NCBI RefSeq assembly: GCF_000003605.2
Contig: NW_003155237.1
Coordinates: forward strand, 1,366,781 to 1,396,339
Origin: Saccoglossus kowalevskii
Lineage: Eukaryota > Hemichordata > Enteropneusta > Harrimaniidae
Length of the DNA: 29,559 nucleotides
Direction of reading: 5' to 3'
Below, one piece after another: positions 19,250 to 29,391 of the stretch; the first letter of the stretch is position 1, and each line of letters opens with the position of its first letter. The position numbers and the translations under genes are program-made. A model generated the notes under the pieces. It was not told where the DNA came from, did no database searches, and worked only from the letters and a program-made list of their open reading frames with translations.

Positions 19250-20250
19250 ATGTTTAACTGCCTAGAGCACGCCATTTTACAAGTACTTTTAGTTTTGCAT
19301 GCATTTGTAAACTTTTTGTGTAAAATAAAGCTTATATATTAAGATGATGTAGTCCGGCAGACAAGGTGACCAGCCTGTATTTGGAGTCTAAACAAAATGT
19401 TTAAAGGATTTTGGTTTCTGATTCGCAATGTTTGACTACTGCCAAGACAGATATTTGACAAATACTGTAGCTTTTGTGTTTAATACTGTACCAGTATTAC
19501 TTAACACATGTCAAAGGCCTCAAAAAAATTGTTGGCTTCCAGCCAAGTAATCTTCACACATTTGCTCTGCTGATCAATAATGTTAGGTTACTTAGTCGCT
19601 TCATTGCTGTGACTGTTTTATCTTTTTCAATATAAGGAGTTGTTATTTTATTTGTGCTTGTTATATTAAATATTAATGATGTATTGGGGTGATCAATAAA
19701 TTATTTCTTTCAAAAAGGAATATTTCATGACTCGACTTTCTGTGTTTTAAAACTCAGTTTCACTGTAAGTTAAATGGGTCGGTATCCTGGTGTATTATTA
19801 TCAATCTGTGGATTGGAAATCATTACAAATGTTGTGACACACAAAACGTACGCGGAGTTGATTGAGAACGCAAACCAATATTTACATAGCTATACCTGCA
19901 TAATTCTGCCCATGGCACTTTGCGAAGGAGTTTTTCACATTTCCTAGTCTGTCAAAAACCCCAACAGACAAGGGGAATCATTGGTCCATTCAAGATATGC
20001 TAAGAGTTGCAGTTTGACCTCAAAATATCGTAACTTGCATATTTCTTGAAGCACTCGGCCATGCGATGCTACTGTCTTGGGTTAGATAACATACTAACTT
20101 TATTAGTTCAGCGGTTAGATAAATGTACTTTATTTATTAAATGCTTGTGATAACCAAAATTTGGGTTGTAAAGCTTTTCGATGACGGAAAATCTGTGATA
20201 ACACTGCAGTAAGGAAGAGCATCTTAAAAACATATTTATAGAGTACATAC
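19250..20250. other. Gene-free stretch
   Basis: AT-rich sequence without a supported gene. Short runs of T/A and a few stop-rich frames only. I see no RNA gene. Confidence 0.5.
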
Positions 20251-20254
20251 TCAT

Positions 20255-20372
20255 AACAGCACATTCATATTTTAGTAAATTTCTCTGTTTATTTAATTGT
20301 AGATGAAGCAATTAACAGCACATTCATATTTTAGTAAATTTCTCTGTTTATTTAATTTTAGATGAAGCAATT
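20255..20372 (+). repeat. 59-bp tandem duplication, nearly identical
   Basis: The unit starting aacagcacattcatatttta at 20255 repeats at 20314. I see one mismatch (attGtag against attTtag), so the duplication is recent. Confidence 0.9.
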
Positions 20373-20489
20373 ACACTGTAGTCTGTAGTTCAATGGAGGT
20401 CAAAAATATGCATTCGTCTACCCTTACTAAATTTGCAATCGAGAGGATGAGAGGTTTGTGACGAAAATACCTCTATTCAGGGATTTTTT

Positions 20490-20960
20490 TAAACAAGGGA
20501 ACAGGCCCGGGGGGCACAGTTGTCCTCACGACATGGCTATGCACCCCTTACCCTGGGGAGCAGATCCTCTTGGCAACCATAAAATTCTTGATGGGATCAC
20601 ATGAGGCCACAGTCTTCAACTGTGACCTGCCTAATAGTAATTTTGGTTCCAAGGAAGCCATAAAATGCTCCATTTTAACTTAGAAATATTAAAAACTTCT
20701 CACCCTGGTAGGGAGAACCTTATTTCCCCCACTTGGTGGCGCCGCTGAATTTCAGTGCTCCCTCTCTCTTGCAGTTTTTTTCTAGAAAAATCCCAGTCCA
20801 TTCACACATGAAATACAAACACAAGTGAAGGTCACACCAATTCAAAAGTGGAGCAGTTAAAAAAAATTGCTCAAGCGAGAAGGTTTTTTTTCTAAAAATG
20901 AAAAAAAAAAAAAAAAAAAACCTGCGAAGCCAGGAATGTTGCTGTCCCCACCCATGACTT
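20490..20960. other. Non-coding stretch with A-runs
   Basis: Locally GC-richer sequence (ggcccggggggcac, ggtggcgccgctg) of unknown nature, then a broken A20-type run at about 20900-20919. No gene support. Confidence 0.4.
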
Positions 20961-21050
20961 CAAATGGGACACTCCCGAAGAATGAGCATAAACGAGAGAT
21001 CAGTGTTTATTTTGAAGCCGGCATTGTTACCTCGAAACGTTTCATTCGCC

Positions 21051-21203
21051 ATGTTTTTTTTATACGTGTTTGCGGCTGTGGTGTGGGCGGTTGTGGGACT
21101 CACTGGCGTCCACAGGCTCTTTGTACTGTGTGTCTGGAGGAAGAGAATGTTGGAGAGAGGGGTCTCTTACACGCTACAGCCACCACACCTAGCCTGCGAC
21201 TAG
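21051..21203 (+). CDS. Small ORF with a hydrophobic N-terminus, doubtful
   Basis: ATG at 21051 (CGCCATGTTT) gives 50 codons: MFFLYVFAAVVWAVVGLTGV, then HRLFVLCVWRKRMLERG and a short tail. The first 28 residues could be a signal anchor followed by a basic stop-transfer stretch, as in membrane-anchored enzymes. The interval is locally richer in CpG than its surroundings. No convincing donor follows before the TAG, and I recognise no family. It may be a first exon or a chance ORF. Confidence 0.2.
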   Translation: MFFLYVFAAVVWAVVGLTGVHRLFVLCVWRKRMLERGVSYTLQPPHLACD

Positions 21204-21914
21204 CATTTTAGTAACGTATCTCGTAATTCTTAAATCAACAGTACAACGCACACAACATACTAGTTACTCTTACTGCAGTGTCAGTGATCCGTTAGGGACA
21301 GTCCGCCGTGATATGTTACGTACAGCGTCAATACATCAATGAAAATCATAGTATACTGCAAGGCAATGTCTTACTCACCTTGAAGAGGAAACATACAAGT
21401 AATGGAGTTCAAGTTTCAGCGCAAAAACGCACAACACGGTCGTTGGGTTTTTCAATACGTACAACAGTGCACGCGAGGGAGGAGTCAACTGACGCTAATT
21501 AACATGTTGAGGGCGCTGTAACAATTTTTCTGAATAAAGTCGCAAGCTTATGTGGCTGTCAATCAGGATTTGGCCACGGGAAAAGGTGCCTTTAGGATTA
21601 AACCGTCAACTGCGATTCATTTTTCGTTGTGTACTCAAAGGCTCACATGCTAGAAGCTATGTGGATTATAGGTGTGGCCTTTTCAATTTCAATGTTGAAT
21701 CACGTGCATTTTCATTGCCAACAGTGTCGATCTTGTATATACTGCAGTTACATAGTTAAACCACGTGAATCATCGTGAAAGAGCTACCTTTTATATTATA
21801 TAGTATTATATTATCTTATTATCAAAATTAAAAACAATTGATGAGAAATTAAAATTTAAAAATAAACTAAACACCAACCATGAAGCAATAATAAAATAGA
21901 ACTAGAAAACTTAT

Positions 21915-22045
21915 AAAGGGGAACCGCTCAATCCCATGGATTGCACCAAAGAATCATGGGACACTATTGTTTATGTTATTTACAAAGTTAATCTATCTTT
22001 TTTTATCCAGAGATTAGGCTCAGGGGCACCTCCCTGCCCCGTCCC
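21915..22045 (+). mobile_element. MITE family 3, 3'-truncated copy
   Basis: From aaaggggaaccgctcaatcc onward it matches 19085-19200 closely (cccatggattgca, aatcatgggacactattgtt, gttaatctatctttt), then jumps to gattaggct and ends in a decayed ggggcacc. The left TTAA has become TATAA. A C-run lies just right of it at 22066-22077. Confidence 0.65.
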
Positions 22046-22408
22046 TACCCAGCTATGTATGACTGCCCCCCCCCCCCGGCGTCTTCCGACCACTCGCGAG
22101 ATGACTATAAGTATGAGCCCAGGTCATTTTCATTTAGATGTCTTTTAACGGCGACAGACATTTTTCGGCGGCCAGGTTTTTTTTTTCATTTTCAGAACTC
22201 CCTCCCATGATTACATTATGTTATTACTAGTAGCTTCGCGACGAGTGACTTTCGTGGTTAGTGGCTTTCGCAGTAACTGGTCCTTTTATCAGAGTTGAGA
22301 ATTAATGTTTTATGTGTCTTTAACAACTGGTGCAAATCTGGGAATACCACTCTAGTAGCTGTTAATTTGCCCTTATGATTTATGAAGTTACTCTGGCAGG
22401 AGTTCCTA

Positions 22409-22660
22409 AAGCAAGGCTGACACTTGCTCGGATCTGTGGCACGCAGTGGCAGTGCGCAAACTAGTCGTAAACTGGCGTGAAGTGTATGTAAAGCAAGGCT
22501 GACACTTGCATGACTTTTGGTCATGATCTTGTCGTGCCATTTCGTGCCATTTTGGGGCACGAACTGGGAGGCTGGTTCACGCATAGTTCACGACGAGTTC
22601 ACCGATAGTTTGCGCATAGTTTACGCACTTCCCACATTGGCACGACGAGTTTGCGATATG
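22409..22660 (+). repeat. Short duplicated phrases 'gcaaggctgacacttgc' and 'cacgacgag/agtttgcgca'
   Basis: gcaaggctgacacttgc occurs at 22411 and 22493. Phrases cgtgccatt, agttcac/agtttgcgcatag and ggcacgacgag recur several times in 22520-22660. It looks like a decayed compound repeat. The minus-strand frame across it is not credible as a gene. Confidence 0.45.
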
Positions 22661-23915
22661 TAAATGTATGGAAGACCCACAACTAGATTGTTGGGAATAA
22701 ACCAAAATTACTCACCAAATGCATCGCGCACAGTAAATATGGACCAAAGATAAATAAAAGTACTCAATATTATGTTTCATAATCCGAAATTTGTTCAAAA
22801 TTTTTTTCCTTGTGCCCCCCTTGCTACCTTAAAATCGATAATTATTAATATTAAATCTATAGGATATTGTTCACTTGGTATAGATCAAACTGTAATTATA
22901 AATATTAATAAAAAGAATTAAAAGTAAAAGTTAAGGAAATAATGGATCATTTTGAAGAATCCTTCGTTTAAGGTATCATGGCAGCTACCACTCTACTAAG
23001 AACTTGAAAATATGCACACACTATAAAAAGGCGACAAATACCAGTTATTGCACACGCACACAAACGCGCAAACAAGTGCGACGGTCTATACTCCAGAACG
23101 GGCTCTTCAAATAGTGCCATTCGCATTTTGAATTCTGACCTGTTCTATATTTTTATTATACGTCACCGAGCAAAAAGTTTGAGATAATTAGATTAATCCT
23201 TGCAATGGGAAACACTAGTAAACGTACTAATAACTTGTATATAGAGGCTGCATCGTGAAGCTGCAAACGGTGCGCTCAATAACATAATGAGAAAGATGCA
23301 ATTTAGTGACGCTGCCTCTCGCTCAGGCTGCTAATCACCTTTTGTCGAGAAAAAAAAAAACATGACAGAACACTTATGAAACGAGTTTTGATGATTTTGT
23401 TTAATATTTTTATCGGAAGAGTACATATCCAATACATCAGTGATGCAAAAACGTGAGTTTTTGCTTCAGATTTTGCGAAAGCTGGAAAACCCCGTTGCAA
23501 AACTTTCACTTTACTTTGTTTCCTATTTTGGGGCGGACATCCGGGCATTTTCACCGCCTGGCAACCATCACAGTGAAAACAAACGTACTTTGGGATAGTT
23601 GTCGGGACTCTCCTGAACAGTGTAACAATATTACCCCTACACATGCAACTAATATAAATTTAGTTGCTCAGGATTACTTCAAAGTTGAGTTTGTGCTGTT
23701 TTCTTGACTTTAGCCGCGGCTGTTTTCACCGGCTCTTCGACCGGCGTTCCACAGCAGCTTGCACAGAGCATGTTTATACACAGAGCCAATAGAAATACAA
23801 GCGGTGTAGTAGAAAGTTCTGTGACGTAGCTCCGCCCCGAGATACTGTGCATGCAGCCTCCCAAGTGGTGATTTATTTGGCTCATCACCGAAAAGACGAT
23901 TCAAATAATTTCTTC
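22660..23915. other. Gene-free stretch
   Basis: No splice-supported exon or recognisable protein. Frames near 23300-23900 on both strands are overlapping and mutually exclusive, with no family features. Confidence 0.5.
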
Positions 23916-23919
23916 AATA

Positions 23920-24074
23920 GCATTCGTCACCTGCGCATGCGTCAGTTGCCCATAGCGTGTCATTGTTTGCAAACAATCGTCTACCCATGAGCCTTTGCGT
24001 TTTTAGCGTGTGTTGTCATCAACTCTTGGGACTCAATTCCCGCGCGTGCGCAGGTGACGACCCTCCCGCTTTAA
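23920..24074 (+). mobile_element. TTAA-flanked MITE family 1, copy 3
   Basis: The interior and right end match copies 1 and 2 (tcgtcacctgcgcatgcgtc on the left; right end, reverse-complemented, AGCGGGAGGGTCGTCACCTG followed by TTAA at 24071-24074). The left terminus is decayed to ttcaatagcattcgtcacc. Confidence 0.8.
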
Positions 24075-24225
24075 TCATTAGAAACATAACAAAGCATATA
24101 TTGCATGCATTATTTCAACCTGAGACTCGTTAACGGATGTTTATGACTAAACGCTACGGATGTGTTCGACACCATGTAAACGCACGAGGCTAATGTTCAC
24201 CACATCGTCGACGTTTATAACCGTT

Positions 24226-24804
24226 ATTTTATTTAATTTATTAACGCACAACATCCCCCGGGGGATGAAAAGGGTTACAAATCAGATATTAGTATAAGAA
24301 AAATAACTATATAAAAAGTAAAGAAACAAAAAAGCATAAATAAAAGGAAATGATAAAAAATTGTACACACTCAATGTGTTACTGGCTTAGTTTATGTAGG
24401 TGCTGCTGTCTTATATTAAAACAGTTTTTTAAATATTGTGCTAAAGGAATTGACATTTTCTCGTCACTTAGTAATGATATGAATTTATTTTCATTACTAA
24501 ATTTGGCAAAATTTGGTATACATTTATTAGTTACAATGTAAAGTTTTAATCTTATTTCATTGTAATAAGGACAATTTATGACAAAATGTTCATCTTCAAC
24601 ATAACCATTGTCGCACATATTGCAGACTCTGTCTTTAAAATCCAATCATGTATGCCGGTCTGTTTCAATTTTCAGACAGTGGTTGCCAAATCTAGATTTT
24701 GTTAAGGATTTGCGAAGTTCACTGTTTTTCATAATTGTTAAGTAGTTTTCTTGTTCTATTTTGTTTTTTAAAAGTTTGTAGGTTCTTAGTTTTTTTTTAG
24801 AATT
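24226..24804 (-). mobile_element. 5'-truncated LINE (non-LTR retrotransposon) 3' end
   Basis: On the minus strand: the C-terminal end of a reverse-transcriptase protein (from about 24804), a stop at 24379, a 3' tail with the phrase ccccgggggat, and AATAAA signals near 24237-24242 and 24228-24233. The 5' truncation is the usual outcome of target-primed reverse transcription. It sits about 65 bases downstream of the DNPH1 copy B stop, in the same orientation. Confidence 0.75.
24379..24804 (-). pseudogene. LINE ORF2 C-terminal fragment with premature stop
   Basis: The frame reads NSKKKLRTYKLLKNKIEQEN ... LRKSLTKSRFGNHCLKIETD-RHT, an in-frame TGA at 24648-24646, then DFKDRVCNMCDNGYVEDEHF and INCPYYNEIR. 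The CNMC...EDEHF...CPYYNEIR pattern is the zinc-knuckle-like C-terminus common in CR1/Jockey-like invertebrate LINE reverse transcriptases. The polymerase domain and everything upstream are gone, and one stop breaks the remnant, so it is dead. Confidence 0.75.
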
Positions 24805-24870
24805 TGATTTGATTCACCACTAAACACGCTCCAACTTGTGCGAATACCTATACTAATTGTTTGTGTTCTA

Positions 24871-26565
24871 TTATATATTTGCAAAAAAATCGTTAAAAAT
24901 CTCTGGCAAATCTTCTTCTTTGTAATCCAATACTGTGACGTTATCTTCGCGATGTGCACCCCGAATCATACAGGACAACCCTAATAAATAATCAAAGAGT
25001 GAAACAAAACACGAGACAAATGATTACAAACATACAGTGTTAGTGGATTGTTAGTCTGAACGAATCGAGAGAACATCACTGGAAGGTAAAGGGGTAGTAC
25101 TGAATAACATATGTGAACATCGGTGTAATTTTAGTCCTAATATTCGAAACCTAAGGGGGCCACCAGGGGCGGATCCAGCAAAATGTGATAGGGGGGTCCA
25201 AGCTTCGCTTAAAATTTACGGAACGTAAATCGCAAAGAAGCTATGCGTAATCCAGATGATATGAATAATCGTGTGACCGCCACTGGGAACCACATGCAGC
25301 ATTGTCTCAATTGATTTTAAAGGTAAACTTACATTTACTTGTAAATGGTCTGTACAGACAGAGCACTCTCTTCCTCATAGCCACAGCTCTACCAATCTCA
25401 TAGCCAACTCCGTGCGATGGCTGCGTTACTTCAGCTACCACAACTAGAATTGAAAAGTTTGCTATTTTGAATAAGTATAATAACAGCGTTATTAACAAAA
25501 CAAATTATAAAACAATATCCACAATATTTTGTCTAATAAATGAACAGGTTTAAATAAACGTCCCCAATAAATAAAAACGCCAGACGATATTTCAATACTA
25601 TGGCTTGGAATGAGTTATTTATCAGGACTAAGAAATTGTCACCTTCATGGTTTCAAACCGTATTAATCCTGATATGGTCAATCTGCATATAAACGAATAA
25701 CATAATATCAATATGAATGTGTACTAAACTGACTAATCTATATGAATAAACAACAACAATGTATATACCATCGGAAATGTTCAGCCACTCCATATCTTGA
25801 TCATAAATGCTTTGTGCGTTACATATCATATCCTCTATAAGGAAAGAACAAAACAATACAATAATGTATTTATTTAAATGTGTCATGAAAATAGTTCAGA
25901 GTCGTAACAAAAATACTCACTGAAATCAGAATCATTGTATGACATGTATTCGATTTTATTTTATACATTTAATTTTTATTATTGTTTTATTATTAGTTTT
26001 TTATTAAGTACATCTTTTTTTCTATTACTTTAACTTTCGTTCTTTCACGATTACCAAAAGTGTTAAAAAACTGCCAGCAAATAACAAATTTAAATGAAAT
26101 AAAATAAAATAAAGTATATGATGAAATAAATATTTGGAAATGTATTTTTAAAAAATAAGAACAAAAATCAAATTGTCTATACACTACAGTTTATGCTTAA
26201 ACCTTATAAAGATATCTTACAGCTCTATGTACATATTACTTACACTAAAATACAATGATGAGATATAAGCATATGAAACATACCAATTCAAACTAAGTGG
26301 ACATTTTACGCGTTTATGTTACCAAAGCCATAACTATCATTCAAATTAGCAAACACATTTGGGGACTAATACCAATCGACTTAGCAATTATATTTGCCTT
26401 TTTCGACAGTAAAAATTATGCCACACCTTTTTCAATACCAGCATGTCCAACAATTTCTGTCAGTACCTCGCCATATCCCTGTAGTAGTTTGATAATTCTT
26501 GCATAGAGATCGGCATCTTGGCGGCCGCCTTGAATGCTTCCACAAAAGTATATACTGCGACCCAT
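24871..26565 (-). CDS. DNPH1: 2'-deoxynucleoside 5'-phosphate N-hydrolase 1 (DNPH1/Rcl), copy B, four exons
   Basis: Exons are 26565-26427 (139 nt), 25834-25769 (66), 25443-25333 (111) and 24980-24871 (110), with three phase-1 GT-AG introns at the same positions as copy A, giving 141 aa. Signatures: IYFCGSIQGGRQD (Y6, S10), YDQDMEW (D60), [20 protein letters not shown] (nucleophile-type E84), [10 protein letters not shown] (S108). By hand count about two thirds of residues match copy A. Most change is in exon 2 (8 of 22 identical, D60 and W63 kept). TEHV of copy A is TEIV here, so a His near the substrate pocket is replaced. The first donor is the less usual GTGTGG. An AG acceptor (GTTATTATAG) ends 4 bases 5' of the ATG. 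Expected role as for copy A. Differences may shift substrate preference or tissue use. A LINE tail lies directly downstream. Confidence 0.92.
25164..25285 (+). mobile_element. hAT-type MITE, 122 bp, in DNPH1B intron 3
   Basis: Ends CAGGGGCGGATCCAGC and, reverse-complemented, CAGTGGCGGTCACACG share CAG(G/T)GGCGG. The 8-base flanks ggggccac (25156-25163) and ggaaccac (25286-25293) agree at six positions, as expected for an old hAT target duplication. No coding content. Confidence 0.65.
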
Positions 26566-26799
26566 TCTCCTATAATAACAATATTTATGGGCATAAATCG
26601 TGATGATATAATCTCAAATACTCAGTGTAGTTTATATACTGACTTCCAAAATATGCTGAATCTATAAATATATACCCAAATGCATCTATATACGTGTTAC
26701 CAGCCTTGATTGACACGAGGTCACTTCATATTGGAAAAATTAGCATGTCATGGATAATAATCCCAAACCATATATCACATGGGGTGAGAATACCGCCAA

Positions 26800-27080
26800 A
26801 ATTAGCTTGGTGCCATTATTTGAACATTGTTTAGTTGTTTGGTCTTTATTTGGAAACTCTTGGTTGTTATTTAGTCATTATTCGGTTATTTGGTATTTAT
26901 TTAAACATTATTTTACGCTTATTCCATTATTGTGTTATCGTATTGCTATTGTTTCATTATTTCAACTTTATTTCTTAATTATTTCATTATTGTGTAATTG
27001 CTACAATATTATTTTGTCATTGTTTCATTATGTTATAATTGTGTCGTTATTTAGACATTATCTTGAAGAAGAAGTGAATT
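26800..27080 (+). repeat. Degenerate 10-bp repeat around (c/g)(a/t)tattt
   Basis: T-rich cores such as cattatt, gttattt and tttattt recur about every 10 bases (for example 26866, 26876, 26885, 26896, 26906). The plus-strand frame 26750-27088 crosses it and gives a hydrophobic 112-aa translation, but its pattern simply follows the DNA period, so I do not call a gene. Confidence 0.6.
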
Positions 27081-27089
27081 ATATTTGAG

Positions 27090-28180
27090 TTAGGCCTGAG
27101 CCCGATTTGTTTTGTAAATATTGAGTTAATGGCCGAATATGCAAAACTGGTTGAATTAAATACCTAAAGACTTTAATTTCTTATGGAACTTAATATTTCA
27201 ACTACTGGAGGAGTTACTTGAGGTGTTAGTGAACTTGACAGATAGACGTGGTGAACTTTTATCTTTTATGTCGACAGTTTTGCTTCTTCAATGAGACTAA
27301 AGAGTAATAATAAGACAACCGATGGGTTTATAGCCAGGAGATATTATTGATGACATGTGTGCACCCTGTGCTGTCGTTGTGTATTTGTTTGTATGCCGTA
27401 ATTGTCAAATATAGTGACTGTACACAACTACACCTATTAATTGTGGCAGGGGGTTACAGCGTCACCAAGTGTCCTTTGAGTCAGTTTGAGTGAAATGTTT
27501 GATGCATTTTTATGCTAATGAAGGTAATCGGAGAAATGTGCTTCGCGGGATTGCTGTGCCGGAAATCTGATAGTCTAAATGAAATCTGTGAAAGGATCGT
27601 TGGGTTTGCAGGCATCGTGCAAAGCAAAAATATGTCAGCATGCTTCAATGAAAGTGTGTACCTAACTTCATTGTGAACAGTGAAGCCATTTAATGCGTTA
27701 TCTCAATTTCTGCAGTTTGAATCAACGTTGCTAATGTATGAACATGGAAGGTACTAACGTTAGTAGTATGTCGAATGTACTAACGTTAGTACCTGGTATG
27801 AACAAGTTGACTCCATGGTTTGCGTCTTGATCATCAATGCAGTAAATCGACAACTCAAGTACTAGTACTAGTACTCGCTATCTCCGGATTCTCGCTGTGC
27901 CTGTTGATGATTTTCGTGAACTTAATAAATGATATTGAAAAATTTGATCAATGACCAATATACTTAATTTACCTTTATTTAGTTTGTACTTCATCCATAA
28001 TGTTAATTTGATACCCATCATTACAATAGTGGCACGTTGTGATACGTCAGACGTACATATTTGCATATTCATGTAATGTGCATTTTGTGGTATTATTCAG
28101 ATCCATAAAATTCGGCAAAGCCCAGCAAAATTTTCCAAGTCTTTTTTTAGTACAGTTTCGGTATTTTCGGCATTATTTAC
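27090..28180. other. Intergenic, with palindromes and possible plus-strand promoter region
   Basis: No supported exon. It contains the inverted repeats at 27750-27793 and a gtactagtactagtac palindromic run at about 27857-27873. If the exon at 28185 is real its promoter should lie here, but no TATA box stands out. Confidence 0.4.
27750..27793. repeat. Inverted repeat of palindromes, GGTACTAACGTTAGTA arms
   Basis: The left arm GGTACTAACGTTAGTA and right arm TACTAACGTTAGTACC flank a loop of about 12 bases. Each arm itself contains the perfect 14-base palindrome TACTAACGTTAGTA. Either a tight hairpin/cruciform or a paired protein site is possible. Confidence 0.75.
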
Positions 28181-28184
28181 ACGG

Positions 28185-28303
28185 ATGGCCTTACGGGGGA
28201 ACATGCAAAACGAATTCGAAATTACGGAGAAGGAAACAAATGTTGCCAAAAAAGCACCGGGATCTCGTGGAGCGTTATTCCAACGAACCTCGGAGAGAGG
28301 CTG
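28185..28303 (+). CDS. Candidate first coding exon, unidentified
   Basis: ATG at 28185 followed by 39 codons plus two bases and a strong donor GGCTG|GTGAGC at 28304. The peptide starts MALRGNMQNEFEITEKETNV and continues AKKAPGSRGALFQRTSERG, hydrophilic and protein-like. The same frame is open upstream to before 28100, so the exon may begin earlier, perhaps after the TTTTTTTAG at 28150. No downstream exon was found before the window edge, which would imply a long intron or a false call. Family not recognised. Confidence 0.35.
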
Positions 28304-28319
28304 GTGAGCAGTGACACCC

Positions 28320-29030
28320 CGAGCACGCATACGACTGACATTGTGCCTGTATATAACATTTTCATACAGCTACCTCACCGCTTCTCATTACCAACCTGAC
28401 ACTGACTATAATTACTATAGGACGCAGAAATACAATTACAATTCACTTATAAACAAGTACCGTTTCCATTGTTGACTGGCATATCATACCCGATGGTGTC
28501 ACCAATGCCAAGTGTACCGTACATCTCCATCACCACCACTTGCAACCGAACCGATTAACCCACCAGTGCCATCGACCGAAAACTTGTTTGTTTAATGATC
28601 TATAAATAATACTAAGCTATTCGTTATATTACATTAACTATCATGAGTATTACTGGTCGCTATTTTTATATTAAATATTATTTTTAAACATTCAACGTTA
28701 CCAATTTTCAATGCTTTGTGTGTTTGTCAATAGACATTAGCCATGGACAGTGTGTATGTCCATAAAGTTGCTAATATTTGCAGTTGGTCTTCGATTGACC
28801 ACACATGTTTGTGTCTTGGTACTGCAATAATATATTAATACTCGTGACATTGTACTGTTGTAAAAAATGCATAATAATGTTTCACCTTTTTAAAAAAAAA
28901 CATGATTGACAACGTACATGTTGTATACACCTACCAATGAACAACATAAACTGGCTTTTGGTGAAAATCTGGGTTTCCAGTTAATTTATGCCGCCTGTGC
29001 TTTATTTGGTTATTCATGTGACAATATGCG
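28320..29030. other. Gene-free stretch
   Basis: AT-rich; no exon, RNA or paired repeat that I can support. Confidence 0.5.
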
Positions 29031-29178
29031 CTAAATTAAAACCCAGTGAATATTTAAAATTGAGCATAGAACACATTATCTAAATGATAAAACCGTGAAA
29101 TTAAAACCCACTGATTATGCCTGAAATGCTAAATCAGTGAAATTTAAACCCAGTGAAAATTAGTCATTTTACAGTATT
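29030..29178 (+). repeat. Decayed repeat with 'gtgaaattaaaacccagtga' phrases
   Basis: Phrases like aattaaaacccagtgaa occur at about 29035, 29098 and 29138, in direct order, ending in gtcattttacagtat. The style is that of a decayed long-inverted-repeat MITE, but I could not pair both ends. Confidence 0.4.
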
Positions 29179-29391
29179 TTGATGTTCCCAAAATATGTAC
29201 AATTGATGCAAAAAACATTCCACATTGCAGTGATACAACAAAACATGAATCTGAATATATCATAATATAATTCGTATCTCTCTGACTGGTTTTAGGCCTG
29301 GTATGTAATGTTAAATGAAACTCATTTTCTATGCCAATAGCTTTATGACATCTCTAAATTAGCATAAAAAAACATAAAATAGCCAACTTAC

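Noticed and set aside
23679-23904. Minus-strand ORF with a signal-peptide-like LVFLLALCINMLCASCCG
   Set aside because: The hydrophobic stretch is internal, two overlapping frames compete, and no exon structure supports it.
26750-27088. 112-codon plus-strand ORF with a hydrophobic, multi-pass-like translation
   Set aside because: Its hydrophobic pattern follows the 10-bp DNA repeat beneath it; no loops, conserved residues or splice context suggest a real membrane protein.
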